Assembly: GCA_023415835.1 (NCBI GenBank)
Contig: JAEZJK010000111.1
Location: 1 to 36,377 of the forward strand
Origin: Bacillota bacterium
GTDB taxonomy: Bacteria; Bacillota; UBA4882; UBA8346
Length of the DNA stretch: 36,377 nt
Direction of reading: 5' to 3'
Shown here: positions 32,801 to 36,377 of the stretch, piece after piece
Position numbering within the stretch: position 1 is the stretch's first letter
Layout: the number at the start of each line of letters is the position of its first letter
Notes under the pieces: model-generated
The model's database searches: none
Seen by the model: the letters and a program-made list of their open reading frames with translations, nothing else
Told to the model about the DNA's origin: nothing
Program-made: the position numbers and the translations under genes

Positions 32801-33433
32801 TTAATTTATTCTTCGAATAAGGCCGACAACCTTTCCCAAAACTTGAACGTCAGGGGAGAGGATTGGTTCGTATTTTTCATTTTCCGGTTGGAGCCTCACC
32901 CGGGTAGATTCTTTAAAAAACCGTTTGACGGTTGCTTCTTCTCCGAGTAATGCCACAACGATATCACCGTTTTTGGCGGTTGGCTCTTTATTTACAATAA
33001 CCATGTCTCCGTCAAAAATCCCGGCATTGATCATGCTGTCGCCCCTGACCTTAAGCATGAAAACTTCTTCGGCCCGGGAAAAATCCCTGGGAAGCGGAAA
33101 ATATTCCTGGATATTCTGTTCTGCCAAGATCGGCGCCCCGGCGGTTACTGCCCCGACAATCGGGACATATTGGAGATCTTTGACGCCTTCAAAAGCATTT
33201 AGGGGAGAGTCGTCGGTTAAAACTTCGATCGCCCTAGGTTTAGTTGGGTCGCGCCTTAAATAGCCCATTTCCTCAAGTTTTTCTAAATGAGCGTGTACAG
33301 ATGAACTGGAACTTAAACCGACTGCTTCTCCTATTTCCCGGACAGAAGGCGGATATCCCTTTTTTTGGACTTCTTTTTTAATATAATCCAAAATCTCTTG
33401 TTGCCTGGCAGTTAACTCATCGATTGTAACCAC
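32801..33433 (-). CDS. lexA: SOS repressor LexA
   Basis: Winged-helix DNA-binding domain LTARQQEILDYIKKEVQKKGYPPSVREIGEAVGLSSSSSVHAHLEKLEEMGYL, self-cleavage site Ala-Gly in GAVTAGAP, catalytic Ser in VRGDSMINAG and Lys in EATVKRFF. It represses SOS genes until RecA-stimulated autocleavage. A -10 TATAAT (33460-33455) excludes the upstream ATG 33487 from the transcript. GTG 33433 is the first conventional start but has poor ribosome contact. AGAGGTGG sits 5 bases before ATC 33424, which would give (M)DELTARQQEIL, the usual LexA N-terminus. Confidence 0.96.
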   Translation of the reverse strand: MVTIDELTARQQEILDYIKKEVQKKGYPPSVREIGEAVGLSSSSSVHAHLEKLEEMGYLRRDPTKPRAIEVLTDDSPLNAFEGVKDLQYVPIVGAVTAGAPILAEQNIQEYFPLPRDFSRAEEVFMLKVRGDSMINAGIFDGDMVIVNKEPTAKNGDIVVALLGEEATVKRFFKESTRVRLQPENEKYEPILSPDVQVLGKVVGLIRRIN

Positions 33434-33454
33434 CTCTATTCCAATTTTTTTCTC

Positions 33455-33483
33455 ATTATAACACATCAATAAAAAAAATACAA
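33455..33483 (-). promoter_or_regulatory. lexA promoter
   Basis: TATAAT (33460-33455) with a TTGTAT -35 (33483-33478) at 17-base spacing on the minus strand. The first SOS box begins inside the -35, so LexA would repress its own gene. Confidence 0.6.
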
Positions 33484-33494
33484 ACATTTGTTCG
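33481..33494. promoter_or_regulatory. SOS box 1 (LexA operator)
   Basis: CAAACATTTGTTCG matches the Bacillus-type CGAAC-N4-GTTCG operator with one change; it overlaps the lexA -35 box. Confidence 0.85.
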
Positions 33495-33501
33495 TTTTTT
33501 C

Positions 33502-33531
33502 TTGACAGAGAACGTTTGTTCGTGTTAATAT
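33502..33531 (+). promoter_or_regulatory. yneA-like gene promoter
   Basis: Perfect TTGACA (33502-33507) with TTAATA/TAATAT (33525-33531) at 17-18 bases. SOS box 2 occupies the spacer. Confidence 0.7.
33509..33522. promoter_or_regulatory. SOS box 2 (LexA operator)
   Basis: AGAACGTTTGTTCG; lies in the spacer of the yneA-like promoter, so LexA binding would block RNA polymerase. Confidence 0.9.
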
Positions 33532-33541
33532 CATTTTAGAA

Positions 33542-33555
33542 AGAACATTTGTTCG
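33542..33555. promoter_or_regulatory. SOS box 3 (LexA operator)
   Basis: AGAACATTTGTTCG; lies just downstream of the yneA-like promoter and 20 bases before its start codon. Confidence 0.9.
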
Positions 33556-33574
33556 GGACAGGGGAGTGAAAGAG

Positions 33575-33880
33575 ATGGTTTTGATTTTTAAAGGCGTCAA
33601 ATTCCGTTGGTCTTTAAGGAAGTTTATAGTCAATTGTCTGGTTTGTTTAATAATTTTACTAATTTCAGGCCTATATCTGACCAACTCTGTGAAAGCGACT
33701 TCCGGAAACAAAGTGAGCTCTTTAACCGTCCGGCGTGGCCAAACCTTATGGTCGATTGCGCGTCAGATTGCGCCGGAACAAGACCCCCGCGATGTTATTG
33801 CTAGGATAAAAAAAGATAACCGGCTTCAAGGCTCCCATTTGGCAGCCGGCCAGGTTTTAAAAATAATTGAATTTGACTAG
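33575..33880 (+). CDS. yneA: YneA-like SOS cell-division suppressor with LysM domain
   Basis: 101 residues: a membrane segment (~residues 20-36, VNCLVCLIILLISGLYL) and an extracytoplasmic LysM domain (LTVRRGQTLWSIARQIAPEQDPRDVIARIKKDNRLQGSHLAAGQVLKI). This architecture, divergent from lexA with SOS boxes between, is that of B. subtilis YneA, which delays septation during DNA damage. ATG 33575 has GGGGAG 8 bases upstream; GTG 33566 overlaps that site. Confidence 0.88.
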   Translation: MVLIFKGVKFRWSLRKFIVNCLVCLIILLISGLYLTNSVKATSGNKVSSLTVRRGQTLWSIARQIAPEQDPRDVIARIKKDNRLQGSHLAAGQVLKIIEFD

Positions 33881-33899
33881 TTTAAGGAGAGTGTTGGCG

Positions 33900-34061
33900 A
33901 TGGACGCTATTCTAACTGAAAACAGGCCCGTATTCATGGATGAATTGAATTTGGTTGAACAATACCGGCGCCAAGCTGAGTTAATGTATTTAAAGTCCTA
34001 TGTTGCCTGGCTGGACACTCGCGAAAAGACAGTTTTGGCCTCAACTCAAAAATCGGCCTAA
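33900..34061 (+). CDS. Small protein in the SOS operon
   Basis: 53 residues (MDAILTENRPVFMDELNLVE...), probably one long helix with QYRRQAELMYLKSYVAWLD; no family recognised. AAGGAGAG precedes ATG by about 8 bases, and the gene follows yneA by 19 bases before the terminator at 34179. By position it is LexA-controlled. It does not look like the YnzC (DUF896) or resolvase YneB genes that follow yneA in Bacillus. Confidence 0.6.
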   Translation: MDAILTENRPVFMDELNLVEQYRRQAELMYLKSYVAWLDTREKTVLASTQKSA

Positions 34062-34178
34062 TAAAGCATTCAAAATATTGGATTGAAGTATTCTTATTTT
34101 CGGTTTAACTTTAGATAGTCATTCGTTCACCTTTATTGGACTATGCTGATATGGAATGAAGTTAAAAACTGGGGGTAA

Positions 34179-34204
34179 GCCCCTTCTTTTGGGGCAGGCT
34201 CTTT
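34179..34204 (+). terminator. Terminator of the SOS operon
   Basis: GCCCC (34179-34183) pairs with GGGGC (34191-34195), followed after four bases by TCTTTT. A GGGGG run at 34171-34175 can pair with the same CCCC, forming a mutually exclusive stem. Confidence 0.5.
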
Positions 34205-34458
34205 TACAATCGCTATATACTTATTCCATATTTAACCCATGTCTTTTTTGTGAATCTGTTATGGAAGTGGCATCAATAAAGTATTTTTTTAAAACAATAA
34301 AAATTTTATGTTCTTCTCGAAGGTTTCTTTAAAAAAAGTGTCTAATAATATGAGTTATTAAGTTACTAAAATTAGGATGGCGGTTATAGCTTTTATGGAA
34401 TTATGGCTTTGTTTGTAAAGATGCCAGCGGCGGTAAAACTGAATCGTAACTAACCTTA

Positions 34459-34567
34459 TGGCAGCACTTATTATGCAATTAATGTCAAAATCAACGACGT
34501 AGCTATGCGGATTTATCCGGATAAAAAATTAGCCGGTAAGTTCACAGATTGCGTTAAGAAAGTTTAG
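34459..34567 (+). pseudogene. Short coding-like remnant
   Basis: Between stops the frame reads GSTYYAINVKINDVAMRIYP and DKKLAGKFTDCVKKV. It has no start codon or ribosome site and a stop directly upstream. It looks like a decayed gene fragment; family not identified. Confidence 0.25.
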
Positions 34568-34627
34568 ATCATCGTCAACCAACCTAAAGTAACGATTTCT
34601 TATATCAAACCCTGTGAATTATCCAAA

Positions 34628-34656
34628 GCAAACAGGAATGTTCTGTTTGCTTTTTT
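34628..34656 (+). terminator. Intrinsic terminator
   Basis: GCAAACAG (34628-34635) pairs perfectly with CTGTTTGC (34643-34650), then six T's. It follows the remnant at 34459-34567, suggesting a former gene. Confidence 0.85.
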
Positions 34657-34753
34657 ATTAATATTGTGCTTTTCAGGGATGTGAAGGTTAATTTATAATA
34701 ATTTATTGGGTCGTATAATACATATTATGTTAACTTGGAAGATTATTATACAA

Positions 34754-34936
34754 TTAATCTACTAAAAATAGATCCCTTTTAAACCGAGCTTTATCGTCAG
34801 GTTTATTTTTCAGTTCATCTTGAACCACTGTAAAAATCAGCATTCTACGATAATTCATGAATTGATCCAGGTTTTTGAGCCAAAAATCATCTTGGCGATT
34901 GATCTCAGAATTGTTTCGGGTACTGTGATCATTTCT
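34754..34936 (-). pseudogene. Possible degenerate gene fragment
   Basis: A 60-codon open stretch on the minus strand, coding-like in composition (RQDDFWLKNLDQFMNYRRML, then IFTVVQDELKNKPDDKARFK), without a suitable start. Not recognised. The rest of 34062-35002 has no gene that I can see. Confidence 0.25.
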
Positions 34937-35002
34937 TTAATTCCAATTAAACGTACTCTCTGCGTTTAGCGCCTCCGCGTAAGATTACAAAAACCCGAAT
35001 CT

Positions 35003-35749
35003 TTAAACTCCCTTGATCTCGCTCAATCCCGGATGCTCGTAAACCTCCTGGATTGCGGCCACATTCCGGTTCGAAGTTCGCGAATTGATTAACTTACTAA
35101 TCGGATGGGCGCTCAATAATTGCCCCTCCAAAGGCTTAGTTAATGCAACTATCTCCTCTTTGCCCAACCCGTCCCTAAGCCAATCTAGCTCTTTCTCCCG
35201 GGGCAGGATCACCGGCATTCGTTTTTTGGTATTATGGATCTGCTCCATTAACGGATTGGCGTCGGTAGTAAGGATACTAAATGTCCTCAGGACCTCCCCG
35301 GTCGAATGGCCGATCCACTCCTCCCAGATCCCGGCAAAAGAAAAAATCCCCCGGTCTTTCCGATAAATAAAATAAGGGTACTTTTTCCCGCCCGCTTCCC
35401 GCCATTCGTAAAAACCATCCGCCGGGACCAGACAACGCCGCTCTCTGATGGCGTTCCGGAAAGACGGCTTGGTAAATATCGTATCGCTCCGGGCATTCAG
35501 GGTATGAGTCCGGATCTCCAGCGCTTCGGTTGGCGTTTTTACCCAGAAAGGGATGAGTCCCCAGGTATAGCCTTGGAGCCGGCCGGGTTGTTGATTGGTG
35601 ATCACCGGCATTCTGGGGAATTCAAAACCTGATATATAATACTTGGCTTCGGTTAACTCCGGTTCCGATTCGAAATCAAAATCCAATTTCAATTGATACC
35701 GGTTTTTCAAGCTCTGAGCCGTTTGACTAAGAGCATAAAAGAAACACAT
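35003..35749 (-). CDS. yedK: SRAP/YedK (HMCES-like) abasic-site protein, 'SOS response-associated peptidase'
   Basis: 248 residues with the catalytic Cys2 directly after Met (MCFFY), LNARSDTIF, CLVPADGFYEWRE and the HNTKKRMPVIL block with the active-site His. The family covalently traps abasic sites in single-stranded DNA as a DNA-protein crosslink after processing the initiator Met. Its start is 3 bases past the stop of the Y-family polymerase, so the two form one SOS-type transcription unit. Confidence 0.93.
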   Translation of the reverse strand: MCFFYALSQTAQSLKNRYQLKLDFDFESEPELTEAKYYISGFEFPRMPVITNQQPGRLQGYTWGLIPFWVKTPTEALEIRTHTLNARSDTIFTKPSFRNAIRERRCLVPADGFYEWREAGGKKYPYFIYRKDRGIFSFAGIWEEWIGHSTGEVLRTFSILTTDANPLMEQIHNTKKRMPVILPREKELDWLRDGLGKEEIVALTKPLEGQLLSAHPISKLINSRTSNRNVAAIQEVYEHPGLSEIKGV

Positions 35750-35752
35750 CGG

Positions 35753-36377
35753 CTACACCCTTATCGTAATAATATGATCCCACCGGGTCGTATAACATGG
35801 CGACAGCATTTCCTGGCGGAGCTTCCATTTCCGGCCGGAACCTTGGACTGCTATTTTTAAAGTATCCCGCCCGTATTTGGAGTTGATTCCGTCCAGTGTC
35901 TTCATGATGGCGGCATGTTTATCCCGGTCCACGCCATCGAATAACGAGCCCTGGACTTGGTCCTCCGGCACGATATCCAAGACCAAGACCCCGGCTTTTT
36001 TATAGCGGTATCCCTTTGCATAGATGGCCTGCAGGGCGAATAAAGCATAGCGGATCAATTCCATGGTGCTGTTGGTCGCCACCGGCAGTTTGCAGACGAA
36101 GTTTTTTTCGTATTGTGGTTCATTTGCCATAAACCCGTTGGTATGGATGAAAACCATCAGCATCCCGGCGCAAGAATGCTCTTTTCTAAGCTTAGCCGCG
36201 CAGCGCGCCGCATAAGTAGCGACTGCTTCCTTGATTGGTTCCAGTTCAGCCTGGGACTCTCCGAAGGAACGGGAAGTACAGATCACTTTTTTGGCTGGTG
36301 GTATTAATTCCATCTCCAAGCAAGAAATCCCTTCCAACTCTTTCTTCACCCTGAGCCCCACCACGGTCATTCTCTTC
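35753..36377 (-). CDS. umuC: Y-family DNA polymerase (UmuC type), C-terminal part (runs off window)
   Basis: The frame is open to the window edge (…KRMTVVGLRVKKELEG). Visible are the little-finger domain (GISCLEMELIPPAKKVICTSRSFG, where the phrase TSRSFG is typical of UmuC) and the C-terminal DUF4113-like tail (QGSGRKWKLRQEMLSPCYTTRWDHI). The palm with catalytic acids is outside. It performs translesion synthesis under SOS control; a promoter would lie beyond 36377. Confidence 0.92.
   Translation of the reverse strand, partial: KRMTVVGLRVKKELEGISCLEMELIPPAKKVICTSRSFGESQAELEPIKEAVATYAARCAAKLRKEHSCAGMLMVFIHTNGFMANEPQYEKNFVCKLPVATNSTMELIRYALFALQAIYAKGYRYKKAGVLVLDIVPEDQVQGSLFDGVDRDKHAAIMKTLDGINSKYGRDTLKIAVQGSGRKWKLRQEMLSPCYTTRWDHIITIRV

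Noticed and set aside
35085..35632. Plus-strand frames over the YedK gene
   Set aside because: Antisense to a gene with all family motifs.
1..36377. tRNA or rRNA genes
   Set aside because: I saw no cloverleaf with the GTTCRA T-arm motif and no rRNA core sequences; a tRNAscan/Infernal run would settle it.

Overview
The window reads as a chromosomal segment of a low-to-mid GC member of the Bacillota (Firmicutes). Evidence includes mutS and mutL followed by miaA, hfq and a ynbB-type PLP enzyme, as in Bacillus subtilis. A lexA gene is divergent from a LysM-bearing yneA-like gene and shares Cheo-type SOS boxes (GAAC-N4-GTTC) with it. There is also an agrB/agrD quorum module, strong AGGAGG/GGGGTGA ribosome binding sites and frequent TTG starts. 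A heptose-1-phosphate adenylyltransferase (rfaE2) shows ADP-heptose synthesis capacity. A deep-branching clostridial or Limnochordia-like lineage is an inference, not shown by the sequence.

Layout. 1-3000 is an accessory patch: the end of an IS110-type transposase, a prenyltransferase/squalene-cyclase-fold protein, a GC-rich structured stretch that may be a group II intron fragment, and an AT-rich MFS transporter. 3190-6748 (minus strand) holds three carbohydrate-related genes (alpha/beta hydrolase, secreted carbohydrate-binding protein, pectinesterase) with the remains of a Cys/Met-metabolism PLP enzyme among them. 6884-17400 (plus) holds two HAD phosphatases, a DUF2161 nuclease-fold protein, rfaE2, a PAS hybrid histidine kinase, a trypsin-like protease with TPRs, a purple-acid-phosphatase-like enzyme and two membrane-anchored unknowns.

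17646-20303 is an Agr-type peptide quorum-sensing operon: AgrB peptidase, a 34-residue AgrD-like pro-peptide, two tandem paralogous membrane proteins and a GHKL histidine kinase, with no response regulator in the window. 20402-29858 is the mismatch-repair and metabolism block (mutS, mutL, miaA, hfq, dapF, a prephenate-dehydratase-like gene, ynbB). Between mutS and mutL sit exactly three 180-bp tandem repeats. Each encodes two long hairpins whose 8-nt apical loops are perfectly complementary, i.e. a predicted kissing-loop pair. I regard this as the most novel element here.

30039-36377 holds a zinc-ribbon membrane protein, a HEAT-repeat protein, surE, an unknown, and an SOS group: lexA, yneA-like and a small gene around three SOS boxes, then (minus strand) a Y-family polymerase running off the window with a YedK/HMCES-type abasic-site protein behind it.

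A further oddity runs through the window: mutL has no ATG, GTG or TTG at its expected N-terminus but has a perfect AGGAGG eight bases before an ATC codon. The beta-phosphoglucomutase-like gene and lexA show the same SD-to-ATC geometry, although each also has a GTG alternative.
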